Below are positions 43,925 through 52,276 of a stretch of DNA of 64,000 bases, piece by piece. Numbering within the stretch: the first letter of the stretch is position 1; each line of letters begins with the position of its first letter. Where the stretch lies: positions 130,015-194,014 of the forward strand of contig JAFTTR010000016.1 in the NCBI GenBank assembly GCA_017466695.1, written 5' to 3'. A model generated the notes under the pieces. That model was not told the DNA's origin and did no database searches. It saw only the letters and a list, made by a program, of their open reading frames with translations. Origin of the DNA: Alphaproteobacteria bacterium (GTDB taxonomy: Bacteria > Pseudomonadota > Alphaproteobacteria > CAAHEQ01 > UBA3637). A program made the position numbers and the translations under genes.

Positions 43925-46539
43925 CGATAACTCCCAAATGCCGGATTAAGGGCATAGCGTTGTTCCAAAATCGGCGATAGACCTTCGCCTTTAGAGATAT
44001 TTTTACCAATAGAGCTTTCAATTTGCTCCACAATAACATCAATTGACACGTTGCCTTGAGCATCTTTATTGGCAGATGCAGAAGCCTTTGTGCCTGATGC
44101 GTTGTTATGAACATTAACATTGACATTGACGGGATTTTTTGAGTTTAACTCTGTCCCGAGTGCGTCCATTTGTCCTTTTGTGAAGACGGTTTCTCCACGT
44201 TTTGCGATGATCGGGATTTCGTCTCCGACCAAACCGCCGGTATGATAGCGAGGAGCACCTTCAAAAACATCAGGACTAATCTGCCGAGAAGATAAAGTAT
44301 CCGTACCAATTACACCTCCCGTATGGGCCATAGGCACGCCAAAGTATCCCATTATCCCACTCATGATGGGTTTGATAACGGCATATTGAATGGCCATCCG
44401 GACCATACCTTCAACAATAGAATTAACAAAATCCGAAAAACTGGCTTTTCCGGTCATGACGAACTCGGTCAAGGTGTCCTCCATGGCGGTAAAAGAGTTT
44501 TTTACAATGTTCTCGGTTGCATTTGCCATGTCGGTTACATCAGCATACGAGCTTTGCAAGCTACGAGTGAGACCGTCTTTCCAATTGGTTGAGCTTTTCA
44601 AGGCGGCATCACTTGCTTTTGTGACCATATCATCATAAACACGATTAACATCAGCCTTGAAATCTTCATAGCCGGCCTTAGTACTGTCAAGGTTAGCCAA
44701 AGCATTATCACGCCATTCGGCCGCTTTTTGCATAGCCTGATCATATGGATCCTGAAGTTCAAAGACTTTCTTTTTTATGTCCTCTATGTTTTTCTCATAG
44801 GCTGAAGTATCAACTGTCGGCAGTTGCTCTGTCTGTTGTTCCAGTTCTTTTTTAGGTCGAAGCTCCGGATTGTTGATATATTCCAGTTCCTTTCGGGCAT
44901 CCCAAGCATCTTGTCGAGCCGCCTTTAAGAGCAACAACTTTTCCTGAATGGCATCAGCCTGTGGCTTGAAGTCCGGATATTCTGCCGCCAGCTCCCAAAC
45001 CTTTTTCTCATATTCATCAAGGTTATACTTTGATTCCGAGAGGATTTCAGCCAAGTCATTGGCAAAAATCTCGTATTCATCAAGCATAAAGTTCGGAGCA
45101 TGACGTTTGAAAAACGAGATGCCGCCGGTGTTTTTTAGCTCTTTTTCAAGATCTTTGACGTTCTTTTCGGCGATTTTCAGCTTGTGCGACCATTCAGCAA
45201 TGGCTTGGTTTTTCGACAGAGTGTTCATATAGGTCGAGGTTTCCTTGACGGTTTCTGCCATTTGGTCTTTGAGTTTTTGCAATGTGTCGGCATGATCATT
45301 GGCGGCACGCTTTGCCACATCGTGACTATCCACGAGCTTATAAAGACCATAAGCCAGTGCTAAAACAAGGCCGGCAGGACCACCAAGAAGAGCCAATGCA
45401 CCTTTCAAAACATTGGCAGCAACAGTTGTTGCATACATCTGAACGGCGGCCAGTTTTGAAACCTGCCACATCATACGAAGACCGAGCGTTGCTGTAGCTC
45501 CAGCTGTCCCGGTTCCAAGAAGAGCGGCATTCAGAGCTAAAACTGAACCTTTAAGAAGTGTCCAAGTTTTGACGATAGCAGCTGCACCCAACCGAACGGT
45601 CAAAAGTGTGATAATCGGTTCGATATTATTGGCCAAAGCAAAAAAGGCTTTGCCTGCTACATTTACAGCCGTTGCCAAAGCACCACCGATAGATTTTGCG
45701 GTACTGTTTGAACCGGATACAAGCGTGTTAAATTGTTCCAACACACCTTTAATGGCATCATTTAGTCCGCTTTCACCAATGGTTCGGGCAACTTTTGCCA
45801 TGGCATCTTCAATGTTTGACATCGTTCCGCCCATGGTGTTCATCTGTTCAGCCATAGCTCCACCGAAGTTAATGTTTCCGATAGATCGCAAATATCGTTC
45901 GATTTCGGTCGCATTTTTAGCCACTTCTGTTGTAACGCCTTGGAAGATGAACTTAACCGTTTCACCTTCAACTTTGGCTTTGATACCAAAGGTTTTCAGT
46001 CTTTCAAACTCGCCAACGGTTGCAGAAGTTACTGCAGAAACAAACTCCAAGATGTTCTTACCAAAGGCTGATGCCGTATTACCATAAGAGGTTAAGGCTT
46101 CCATTGAGGGTTCCAAGCCCATCGCCTTTAATCGGATAAAGCTATCAACGATTTTATCAAGTTGATACGGGGTTGATGTGGCAAAGTCTTCAATTAAAGA
46201 AAATGCTTCCTTTGCCGCTTTTGCCGAACCGGTCACCGTTTTTAATGAACCTGATAATCTTTCAAATTCGGCATTAACTCCGACAATTGACTTAAATGTT
46301 GAGGTTAAACCACGTAAACCAAGATAGGCTCCGGCAAGTCCAGCCGCTTGTTTGAGAACGCCATTAAAGGTTTTGGCCGTTTCATTTATGACTTTCAGAT
46401 TGTCATTGGCAGGTGTGATGACATTTGTAATCTGCCGAAAAGCCTTTGTGCCGTCCGTCCCAATGGACTTAAACTCCTGACGGACTTTATCACCGCCAAC
46501 TGCCTCAAGTCTGATGGATAGTTTCTTTGCTGCTCCCAT
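43921..46539 (-). CDS. Tail tape measure protein (lambda H-like)
   Basis: 872 aa. N-terminal tape-measure domain (FERLSGSLKTVTGSAKAAKE), hydrophobic helices around 320-400 (GGPAGLVLALAYGLYKLV), long coiled coils, and a C-terminal FSDFVNSIVEGMVRMAIQYA / KPIMSGIMGYFG followed by HTGGLVGDEIPIIAKRGE. The protein fixes tail length and forms the DNA-ejection channel. At 872 codons it implies a tail similar to that of lambda. Confidence 0.93.
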   Translation of the reverse strand: MGAAKKLSIRLEAVGGDKVRQEFKSIGTDGTKAFRQITNVITPANDNLKVINETAKTFNGVLKQAAGLAGAYLGLRGLTSTFKSIVGVNAEFERLSGSLKTVTGSAKAAKEAFSLIEDFATSTPYQLDKIVDSFIRLKAMGLEPSMEALTSYGNTASAFGKNILEFVSAVTSATVGEFERLKTFGIKAKVEGETVKFIFQGVTTEVAKNATEIERYLRSIGNINFGGAMAEQMNTMGGTMSNIEDAMAKVARTIGESGLNDAIKGVLEQFNTLVSGSNSTAKSIGGALATAVNVAGKAFFALANNIEPIITLLTVRLGAAAIVKTWTLLKGSVLALNAALLGTGTAGATATLGLRMMWQVSKLAAVQMYATTVAANVLKGALALLGGPAGLVLALAYGLYKLVDSHDVAKRAANDHADTLQKLKDQMAETVKETSTYMNTLSKNQAIAEWSHKLKIAEKNVKDLEKELKNTGGISFFKRHAPNFMLDEYEIFANDLAEILSESKYNLDEYEKKVWELAAEYPDFKPQADAIQEKLLLLKAARQDAWDARKELEYINNPELRPKKELEQQTEQLPTVDTSAYEKNIEDIKKKVFELQDPYDQAMQKAAEWRDNALANLDSTKAGYEDFKADVNRVYDDMVTKASDAALKSSTNWKDGLTRSLQSSYADVTDMANATENIVKNSFTAMEDTLTEFVMTGKASFSDFVNSIVEGMVRMAIQYAVIKPIMSGIMGYFGVPMAHTGGVIGTDTLSSRQISPDVFEGAPRYHTGGLVGDEIPIIAKRGETVFTKGQMDALGTELNSKNPVNVNVNVHNNASGTKASASANKDAQGNVSIDVIVEQIESSIGKNISKGEGLSPILEQRYALNPAFGSYR

Positions 46540-46816
46540 GTATTCCTTCTTTCATGCCATGTATGGCTGTGGGTAAGAGTTCTGTCATTATTGCCATATC
46601 AAATCCAAGGTTTTGAGCAATTTCAAAAGCCGTTTTTAGGTCAGGCTCGGAGAGTTTAAGCAAAACTTCCCAAGCCTGATAACCTTCCGCTGTTTTTAAG
46701 CTTGTTTCGACGTATCGGCACTTGTGGATTGGGCAGTTTGTTTTTTCGCCACATCCTTGGCAGTAGGTTCGTCCGTCTCCGAAGTGCCATTTTGAGCGGA
46801 CGTAAAGGCGTTTTTT
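46505..46816 (-). CDS. Tail assembly chaperone, frameshift extension (T-like part of GT)
   Basis: Open frame reached from the G-like gene by a -1 shift at 46810-46816. It encodes RLYVRSKWHFGDGRTYCQG with two Cys pairs (YCQGCG, CPIHKC), then YQAWEVLLKLSEPDLKTAFE, IAQNLGFDMAIMTELLP and a short tail. It overlaps the tape measure start by 35 bases. An independent start upstream (46879) has no ribosome site and lies inside the G frame, so expression as a fusion is preferred. GT-type chaperones bind the tape measure protein during tail assembly. Confidence 0.75.
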   Translation of the reverse strand, partial: KKRLYVRSKWHFGDGRTYCQGCGEKTNCPIHKCRYVETSLKTAEGYQAWEVLLKLSEPDLKTAFEIAQNLGFDMAIMTELLPTAIHGMKEGIHGSSKETIHQT

Positions 46817-47229
46817 TCGGCCTCTAAAATCTCCTGAATGCCACAGTATTGTTGACGGAAGTTCTCTGCCACCACCCAAAAGTTTGAAAAGAGTTCTTCA
46901 ATCTTTTCAGGTGTAAGCGGTGCTTTTTCATCACTTTCTGCTTCCAAAACACCGTCCCATTCTATGATGCCGGCCAACGCTAAACCGAGGATTAGGTTCT
47001 GATCGGCGAAGGCTTCACGTTTTGAAACATCTTCCAAATTCGGAATGGACGGATCTATGATACCGTTTTCTTTATTGCTTTTGTAAAGTTTCGCTGTTTC
47101 AGATACTCGGTTGTTCATGAAGGCTTTAGCTTCGTAAAACACAGCTGAAGTACAAGGTTTTACTTTAACCTTTACACCGGAGCCGAGTTCTAACCAGTAA
47201 GGTTCTTTTTGAATTTTAAGTTTTAACAT
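46696..47229 (-). CDS. Tail assembly chaperone (lambda G-like)
   Basis: 177 aa: KIQKEPYWLELGSGVKVKVK, AFADQNLILGLALAGIIEW and LFSNFWVVAENFRQQYCGIQ, then a low-complexity Thr/Ser/Lys tail after the frameshift site. Position between major tail protein and tape measure is that of lambda G. It contains the slippery heptamer about 40 codons before its stop. Confidence 0.82.
   Translation of the reverse strand: MLKLKIQKEPYWLELGSGVKVKVKPCTSAVFYEAKAFMNNRVSETAKLYKSNKENGIIDPSIPNLEDVSKREAFADQNLILGLALAGIIEWDGVLEAESDEKAPLTPEKIEELFSNFWVVAENFRQQYCGIQEILEAEKNAFTSAQNGTSETDEPTAKDVAKKQTAQSTSADTSKQA
46810..46816 (-). promoter_or_regulatory. Programmed -1 frameshift site A-AAA-AAC
   Basis: Minus strand reads GAA AAA AAC in the G frame, giving the canonical slippery heptamer A AAA AAC. 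A -1 slip enters the frame that continues to 46505. A second weaker A-run (GCG AAA AAA C, about 46753) lies 60 bases on. Confidence 0.8.
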
Positions 47230-48170
47230 TAGTATGCCTCCACATCATTAACGAGTGAAACAGTAATCATTTTGCCGAGTGTCGGTTCTTTAGCTCCTTG
47301 AAAATCATAGGAACACTCAACACCGCCCGGACCGTTAACCGAACGTTTCGGTTTGGGCAGATAAACCTCATGACAGGTTATGACCAGTTTTTGAGTGTCT
47401 GAAATTTGATAGCCGAGTTCTAAATCAACCGGAGTACCGGCACGAGCCTTATCCATTAAGGCATTGTCACCATACCTGACCGAAATCGAACCGGACAAAG
47501 AGGCAACGCCCAAGTCAATGGCTTCTACTTTTCCGTCATTTCGGATTGTTTCAATCTTTTCAAGGTTATTTGAGTAAGTAACGCTTGCCGATGTAATATT
47601 GGCCAATGCTTTACCTTCAGACTTGATGAAGCCTTGGAATTGAGAAAAACGGGTGTAAGAAAGCACATCGGGACTTGCCGCAATAGTTGTGTTTGAGGCT
47701 GTTTCACCTTGGGCCAATAAGGACACCGTTACTTGGGCTTCACCGGATCGGGCGAAGTTAAAGGCGATGCTGTCAGCCTTGACACCCAAGAAACGAATAA
47801 ACTCCGGTACTTCGGGTAAGCCAACTTCTAACGTATAACTGGGCAGAGAAACCTTGCCACTTTCAAATGTATGCGTAAAAGCACTACCATCTTCGGCTGT
47901 TGTTGGTGTCCCAAAGATAGCCTTGAGCCAAATACCGATGTTTCTTAAATCCACCGGTACCGCCAGTTCGCCACCAACGTTGATGACATCTTGAAAAGGT
48001 GTTGTCGGGTCTCGACCCAATCCCAACACGTTAGATGAAATCAAACCTTGCTCACTATCTATGGTGCTTGATGCAAACGGCACTTGCGTGTATTTACCGT
48101 CCGAAAGTGTGCCGTAGGTACTTTCTTCAGCAATTAATAATTTGGCATTCCAGCCATAAGCTCTAGCCAT
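47229..48170 (-). CDS. Major tail (tube) protein, lambda V-like
   Basis: 313 aa. N-terminal tube domain (LLIAEESTYGTLSDGKYTQV, DVINVGGELAVPVDLRNIG), SYTLEVGLPEVPEFIRFLGV, and a C-terminal LELGYQISDTQKLVITCHEV. Position between terminator-type genes and chaperones matches lambda V. It stacks in rings to form the tail tube. Confidence 0.88.
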   Translation of the reverse strand: MARAYGWNAKLLIAEESTYGTLSDGKYTQVPFASSTIDSEQGLISSNVLGLGRDPTTPFQDVINVGGELAVPVDLRNIGIWLKAIFGTPTTAEDGSAFTHTFESGKVSLPSYTLEVGLPEVPEFIRFLGVKADSIAFNFARSGEAQVTVSLLAQGETASNTTIAASPDVLSYTRFSQFQGFIKSEGKALANITSASVTYSNNLEKIETIRNDGKVEAIDLGVASLSGSISVRYGDNALMDKARAGTPVDLELGYQISDTQKLVITCHEVYLPKPKRSVNGPGGVECSYDFQGAKEPTLGKMITVSLVNDVEAY

Positions 48171-48295
48171 CTTTGATTTCCTTTCGTTTTCATAGAGTTT
48201 GATTTTAAATTTTTATAAAAATCCACGTAATTGAACCGGTATTGCTAATTTCCTCACTAACAACGTTCGTCAATAAGCAATTACCTCGTTCAGTT

Positions 48296-48721
48296 TCATT
48301 TTAATGCGTTTGTTGTTGAATACTGTAAAACCACTGGGATAACAGCCGCCTTAATTAACGGAGCACCTTCTATATACTCCTCAATAATTTCGGGCGGTTT
48401 GGGATAAATAAAGTCCGTCAAACCGGTCAGGTTTACATCTGATGAGAGCAACTCACCAATTTTTTCGAGTAGTTCATCCAAGAGTTTATCTCTGTCTTCG
48501 GATTTAACCGCTTGGACAATGACCTCGACTTCGGCCTCGTGATTAAACAAACAAATTGGCGGAGACAGAAGTATTTCCGGAACACCTTGCTTGCCGTCAC
48601 GCATAATCACAAGACCTGATGCCGGTATTTTTTGCGGAGCGATTTCGTTCCTTTTAACCACAACATCTAGTGTTTTAAGCCTTGCAAATAAGGCATTTAG
48701 TATCATTTCTCGTTTAGTCAT
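48296..48721 (-). CDS. Tail terminator/minor tail protein (lambda U position)
   Basis: 141 aa from the ATG at 48721, which overlaps the previous stop by 8 bases. MILNALFARLKTLDVVVKRN and FNHEAEVEVIVQAVKSEDRD, then VIPVVLQYSTT are typical of tail terminator (U/Z-like) proteins. Probably caps the tail tube and joins it to the head. Confidence 0.75.
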   Translation of the reverse strand: MTKREMILNALFARLKTLDVVVKRNEIAPQKIPASGLVIMRDGKQGVPEILLSPPICLFNHEAEVEVIVQAVKSEDRDKLLDELLEKIGELLSSDVNLTGLTDFIYPKPPEIIEEYIEGAPLIKAAVIPVVLQYSTTNALK

Positions 48722-49289
48722 CTTCACTCCAATTCTGAACGATGAGTGACGGGACTTTTTCCTGCCACTTTTTGCTTTCTGTTTCAAAGTTGATGATTTT
48801 GGGCATCTTGACCTGAGGGACTAGAATAAAGGCGATGATCGTCTTTTTCCGTTGTTCATGAACCAAGAACGAAGCACCTCGTGAACGATAAACAAATCTT
48901 AGTTTTACACCTTTAGACCTCTCATAAAGTGCCGGTGTCATCCGTTTTCCATAGGCTCTTTTCTTAATTGCCGTTGTTGGGACGGCAAGCCAAAAGCCAT
49001 TGGGCGAGCGAATGACACTTGCAAATTCAAAGCCTTCCATAATTTTAGGTGCTTTGGTATAAACGACACCTGCGGCAGAGATACTTTTCTTAGATTTAGG
49101 ATAAGTATCACCACGCCAAGTATTAGCCAACCGATTACCTAAACCGGCGGATTTGATTTGATTTCTCATCGTGGTTTTTAGCCCATCGGTCGCTTGCCTG
49201 ATACCGTTTGTGACAGCTTCAGCTCCGGACCGATAATGCTCTTCCATATATTCTTCCAAATTTCCCTCTAATGCCGCTTTTAGTCGCAT
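48714..49289 (-). CDS. Phage structural protein, DUF6441-like (lambda Z position)
   Basis: 191 aa from the ATG at 49289. MRLKAALEGNLEEYMEEHY, RLANTWRGDTYPKSKKSISA and GVVYTKAPKIMEGFEFASVI fit a family found between head-tail connector and tail terminator genes. Strongly basic. Likely a head-tail or tail completion protein. Confidence 0.75.
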   Translation of the reverse strand: MRLKAALEGNLEEYMEEHYRSGAEAVTNGIRQATDGLKTTMRNQIKSAGLGNRLANTWRGDTYPKSKKSISAAGVVYTKAPKIMEGFEFASVIRSPNGFWLAVPTTAIKKRAYGKRMTPALYERSKGVKLRFVYRSRGASFLVHEQRKKTIIAFILVPQVKMPKIINFETESKKWQEKVPSLIVQNWSEDD

Positions 49290-49579
49290 GATACCTCCGC
49301 ACGCCACACAAGTCGGTGTTGTTCTCGTCTTGGGTCTGACATAATACGATATGTCGCACCGCCACATTCAAATGTGTCGCCAACGGCCAAATCAGGTGCA
49401 TCAGAAACCCTTACTCTGATTAAAGTTGTGGGAGAAATGGTATTCGCAAAACCAACTTCTCCCATTTCATCAGGTGCAAAGACTAAGATCGGAACGGTCT
49501 TGCCGTTATACTCCGCCGGTTGCCCCAGTCTCAGGAACAGACTGTCCACCGCTTTTGCTATCATCGGGTTTATTGTCAT
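49280..49579 (-). CDS. Head-tail joining protein (lambda FII-like position)
   Basis: 99 aa, beta-rich: QPAEYNGKTVPILVFAPDEM, LIRVRVSDAPDLAVGDTFEC and YRIMSDPRREQHRLVWRAEV. Resembles small head-tail connector proteins of the lambda FII type. Overlaps both neighbours. Confidence 0.7.
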   Translation of the reverse strand: MTINPMIAKAVDSLFLRLGQPAEYNGKTVPILVFAPDEMGEVGFANTISPTTLIRVRVSDAPDLAVGDTFECGGATYRIMSDPRREQHRLVWRAEVSCD

Positions 49580-49784
49580 TGTTTGCTCCTTGCTTTTCTT
49601 CAGGTTTTACTTGAGGTTTTTGGGGTGGCGTTTGAGGTGCCGGAGCCTTTTTAACTCTTTCGGCAAACCCTAAAGATATCAAACGTTTTGCTTCCTCATC
49701 AGAAACTTCACACTCTTGCCCAGGAGCGAACTCCTGAGCTTTTCCAACCACAAGCGTAATTAACGCCTTTACTTTTACTGCCAT
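49506..49784 (-). CDS. Small head protein (lambda FI-like position)
   Basis: 92 aa. The N-terminal half (KVKALITLVVGKAQEFAPGQ, DEEAKRLISLGFAERVKKA) resembles small phage proteins with a short beta-helix core. The C-terminal half is a Pro/Gln/Lys-rich disordered tail. Overlaps the next gene by 74 bases. Position suggests a role in DNA packaging or head completion. Confidence 0.65.
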   Translation of the reverse strand: MAVKVKALITLVVGKAQEFAPGQECEVSDEEAKRLISLGFAERVKKAPAPQTPPQKPQVKPEEKQGANNDNKPDDSKSGGQSVPETGATGGV

Positions 49785-49793
49785 GAAAACCTC

Positions 49794-50822
49794 CTAGCCA
49801 ATGGTTGCACACAATACCGCATTCGGACGGTATGGAACGACTAATGGTGCTGACTGCAACAATAACCAACGAACGGAAGGATCTTCTTCCAACCAAGATT
49901 TTGTAAAGTAGCGAGTAGCCGTCCAGTTGGCTTTTTCGTCGTGGATTGCACCATAGCAACGTGTTCCATCTAAGCCATCACGAGAACCGAGGATGACAGT
50001 TTTTGAAGGCAATAAGTTTGTGGTTTGACCGGCATCATTGATATAACTGTCATTATAAACATAGATATCAAAGTCACCGATAGTCCCAACATAACGAGCC
50101 TTGCTGTCTTTACCACGAGTAATCGGGTCAGCATTTAAGGTGTTGTTGGTGCCTCTGCGGTAATCCAAATACTTTTCAACTGTTGAGTTAGAACGGAAGA
50201 TCTTCCAAGCATCAGGATCCATAACCACTGTTTTAGCAACAACACCGGCTTTGTTTTGAATTTCAGAAGCCCAGTCCTCAAGGTTATCAAGAGGTTTAAC
50301 ACCGGATGTAGCCCATGTGTTGGAACCAACCAAGGCCTTAGTTAAGCTGGCATCACGACCAAATGAAACCGTTGTTGATGGATAACCATCGCCCGAAACA
50401 ATCGTTTGTCCGGTTCTTAAGATTTCAGCGGCCATGACTTCCTCACGACGGGTCAGGTTTTCCAACTGGTCCTGTAATGTTGTGGCTAATGCTCGTTCAT
50501 AACGTTGAGCGTTTGATAAATTGCCACCGATGATTTCTCCGGCAACACGCTTGAACGGAATGTTCGCATCAAAGCGGCGTTTGTCTTTGACATAAGCTGG
50601 CTTGAAAGATTTGGTTGTGTAGCCTTTGTTATCGACCACTTTACCCGGAAGTAAAGGAGAAACAAAAGGTGTAATGCGTGGTTTACTGTCCGTCACATCA
50701 AAGTAGATTTCCTCTTTTTCCGATGTTTGAACATTCGGGAAGAATGTGTCCAATAAGAAAGATGAAGGGGTTGGTAAGTTTTCAACGACCTTCGATAAGA
50801 CATGAGTAGAAAAAATATCCAT
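49794..50822 (-). CDS. Major capsid protein (lambda E-like)
   Basis: 342 aa with MDIFSTHVLSKVVENLPTPS, then FLLDTFFPNVQTSEKEEIYF, PYVKDKRRF-like AYVKDKRRFDANIPFKR and the C-terminal LEEDPSVRWLLLQSAPLVVP, all characteristic of the lambda gpE family. It follows the decoration protein gene as in lambda. Confidence 0.95.
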   Translation of the reverse strand: MDIFSTHVLSKVVENLPTPSSFLLDTFFPNVQTSEKEEIYFDVTDSKPRITPFVSPLLPGKVVDNKGYTTKSFKPAYVKDKRRFDANIPFKRVAGEIIGGNLSNAQRYERALATTLQDQLENLTRREEVMAAEILRTGQTIVSGDGYPSTTVSFGRDASLTKALVGSNTWATSGVKPLDNLEDWASEIQNKAGVVAKTVVMDPDAWKIFRSNSTVEKYLDYRRGTNNTLNADPITRGKDSKARYVGTIGDFDIYVYNDSYINDAGQTTNLLPSKTVILGSRDGLDGTRCYGAIHDEKANWTATRYFTKSWLEEDPSVRWLLLQSAPLVVPYRPNAVLCATIG

Positions 50823-50825
50823 GGT

Positions 50826-51164
50826 CTATGCTCCTTGGTTTGATTTTACAAAAATGCTTTTATCTCTGAGCTTATCTGTCAGAGTTGCCACATCAACAGA
50901 GGCTTTCAAAGCCGATAAGTTAAATTCGCCGGTTAAATAGATAACGGCTTGTTTATCTTCGGCTGAAGCATCAACGGTTTCGGCTAAAATTGCCTCAGGC
51001 TCAGTTGAACAGATGGTGTATTTACCGTCTGATTTACTCAATACTGTTCCTTTTTCATAGGAACCACCTGTGATTGTGGCTAAAATGCCAACTCTTGGAA
51101 ACTCGCCGGCGAGTAAGTTATCGACCGTTGAAGTTCCTAAATCCTTAAATCCTTGTACTGTCAT
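50826..51164 (-). CDS. Head decoration protein (lambda D-like)
   Basis: 112 aa: FPRVGILATITGGSYEKGTV, EPEAILAETVDASAEDKQAV and YLTGEFNLSAL match gpD, the trimeric protein that stabilises the expanded capsid. One base overlaps the protease gene stop (TAATG). Confidence 0.9.
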   Translation of the reverse strand: MTVQGFKDLGTSTVDNLLAGEFPRVGILATITGGSYEKGTVLSKSDGKYTICSTEPEAILAETVDASAEDKQAVIYLTGEFNLSALKASVDVATLTDKLRDKSIFVKSNQGA

Positions 51165-51481
51165 TATTTGACCTCCATAGTATATGATGCAATACGAGCA
51201 GCGACCATATCCGGTGTTTCTTCCTGTTCTTCAACAGAAGGCGAAATGTTCGGATTTGGCACGCTTGCCATGGCTTTTTCAAAGTCTGTTGATTTTTGGG
51301 CTGTCGGAATAGTTCCTAAAACAGCCAAGATGTCAGAAGCTGACATATCTGTTTTTGCGAGCAACATCTGAGCGGTTTCTTCTTTACCTTTTACAAGTTC
51401 GGAAGCAAACACTTGGCTCATGCGTTCACGCTCGGCCATCTTAATATCCTCGGCCGAAAAGGTGGGTTTTTGTTCATTCAT
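51164..51481 (-). CDS. Candidate internal scaffold protein (lambda Nu3-like)
   Basis: In-frame internal ATG at 51481 in the protease gene, preceded by GGAG nine bases upstream. The product would be the last 105 residues (MNEQKPTFSAEDIKMAERER onward), a charged helical scaffold-like segment. Lambda makes Nu3 from within gene C in this way. The expression is inferred. Confidence 0.5.
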   Translation of the reverse strand: MNEQKPTFSAEDIKMAERERMSQVFASELVKGKEETAQMLLAKTDMSASDILAVLGTIPTAQKSTDFEKAMASVPNPNISPSVEEQEETPDMVAARIASYTMEVK

Positions 51482-52276
51482 GAATGATTTCTCCATAGGG
51501 TTAAGGTCTGACACCAATTCCTCGAATGAGGACAAGCCGTCCGCCAGACCGATACTGACGGCTTTTTGCCCAACAAAGACATCTCCACCACCGAAGTTTT
51601 CGATAACTTCCTTCGGGGAGATGTCCCTGTTAAGTGCAACTTTATTGATAAAAACATCAGCCAACGCATCAACGTGCTCTTGAATTTTGGCTTTACCTTC
51701 TTCGGTTTCCACGTTTGGTCGTTTGTTCGGGCTTTGCGATGAAACAATCTCTATGGTTTTGTTTTCATCATCCTTTTCAAAAATGGAAACGACACCGATT
51801 GAACCGATGACAGCTGTATCGGTTGCATAAATCTTATCACAGGCGGAAGCAATCCAGTAAGCACCCGAGCAACAGTAACCGGATGCATAAGCGATAATCG
51901 GCTTTGTGCCACGAGCCTTATAAATCATATCGGCTACTTCAGAGCATCCGTTCACTTCGCCACCCGAACTGTCCACGTCAAGCAAGATGGCTTGAACGGT
52001 TGGGTCTTTAAGGGCTTTGTTAAAGTCCTGAGCGAACAGTTCATAAGAGGTCGCTCCACAAATGCGAGTGAACAGGTTTGCATACCTGAACAACGGGCCG
52101 GTTACCCTGATAACAGCAACGCCGTCTCGGATAGAAACGGCGTTTGTGTTTTTCATCTCTTTACCTAACTGACTGGCGACTGCTTCAGGGCTTTTGTTGT
52201 TCTGCCTCGCTATCGTCATCATCGTCTGCAACATCTCGGGCGTTATTGCCCAAACGGTCTTGTTTAATAGTTTCAT
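51164..52276 (-). CDS. Capsid maturation protease, S49/SppA-like (lambda C-like)
   Basis: 370 aa. Signature start VWAITPEMLQTMMTIARQ, protease core AILLDVDSSGGEVNGCSEVA with the nucleophile serine in YCCSGAYWIAS (about residue 138) and AVIGSIGVV. The C-terminal third is charged and helical and probably carries the scaffold function. AGGAG precedes the ATG at 52276, which lies 92 bases inside the portal gene. Confidence 0.92.
   Translation of the reverse strand: MKLLNKTVWAITPEMLQTMMTIARQNNKSPEAVASQLGKEMKNTNAVSIRDGVAVIRVTGPLFRYANLFTRICGATSYELFAQDFNKALKDPTVQAILLDVDSSGGEVNGCSEVADMIYKARGTKPIIAYASGYCCSGAYWIASACDKIYATDTAVIGSIGVVSIFEKDDENKTIEIVSSQSPNKRPNVETEEGKAKIQEHVDALADVFINKVALNRDISPKEVIENFGGGDVFVGQKAVSIGLADGLSSFEELVSDLNPMEKSFMNEQKPTFSAEDIKMAERERMSQVFASELVKGKEETAQMLLAKTDMSASDILAVLGTIPTAQKSTDFEKAMASVPNPNISPSVEEQEETPDMVAARIASYTMEVK

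Noticed and set aside
46817-46879. Independent start of the T-like frame at 46879
   Set aside because: No ribosome site, lies within the G-like frame, and the first residues do not look like the family; the frameshift explains the frame better.
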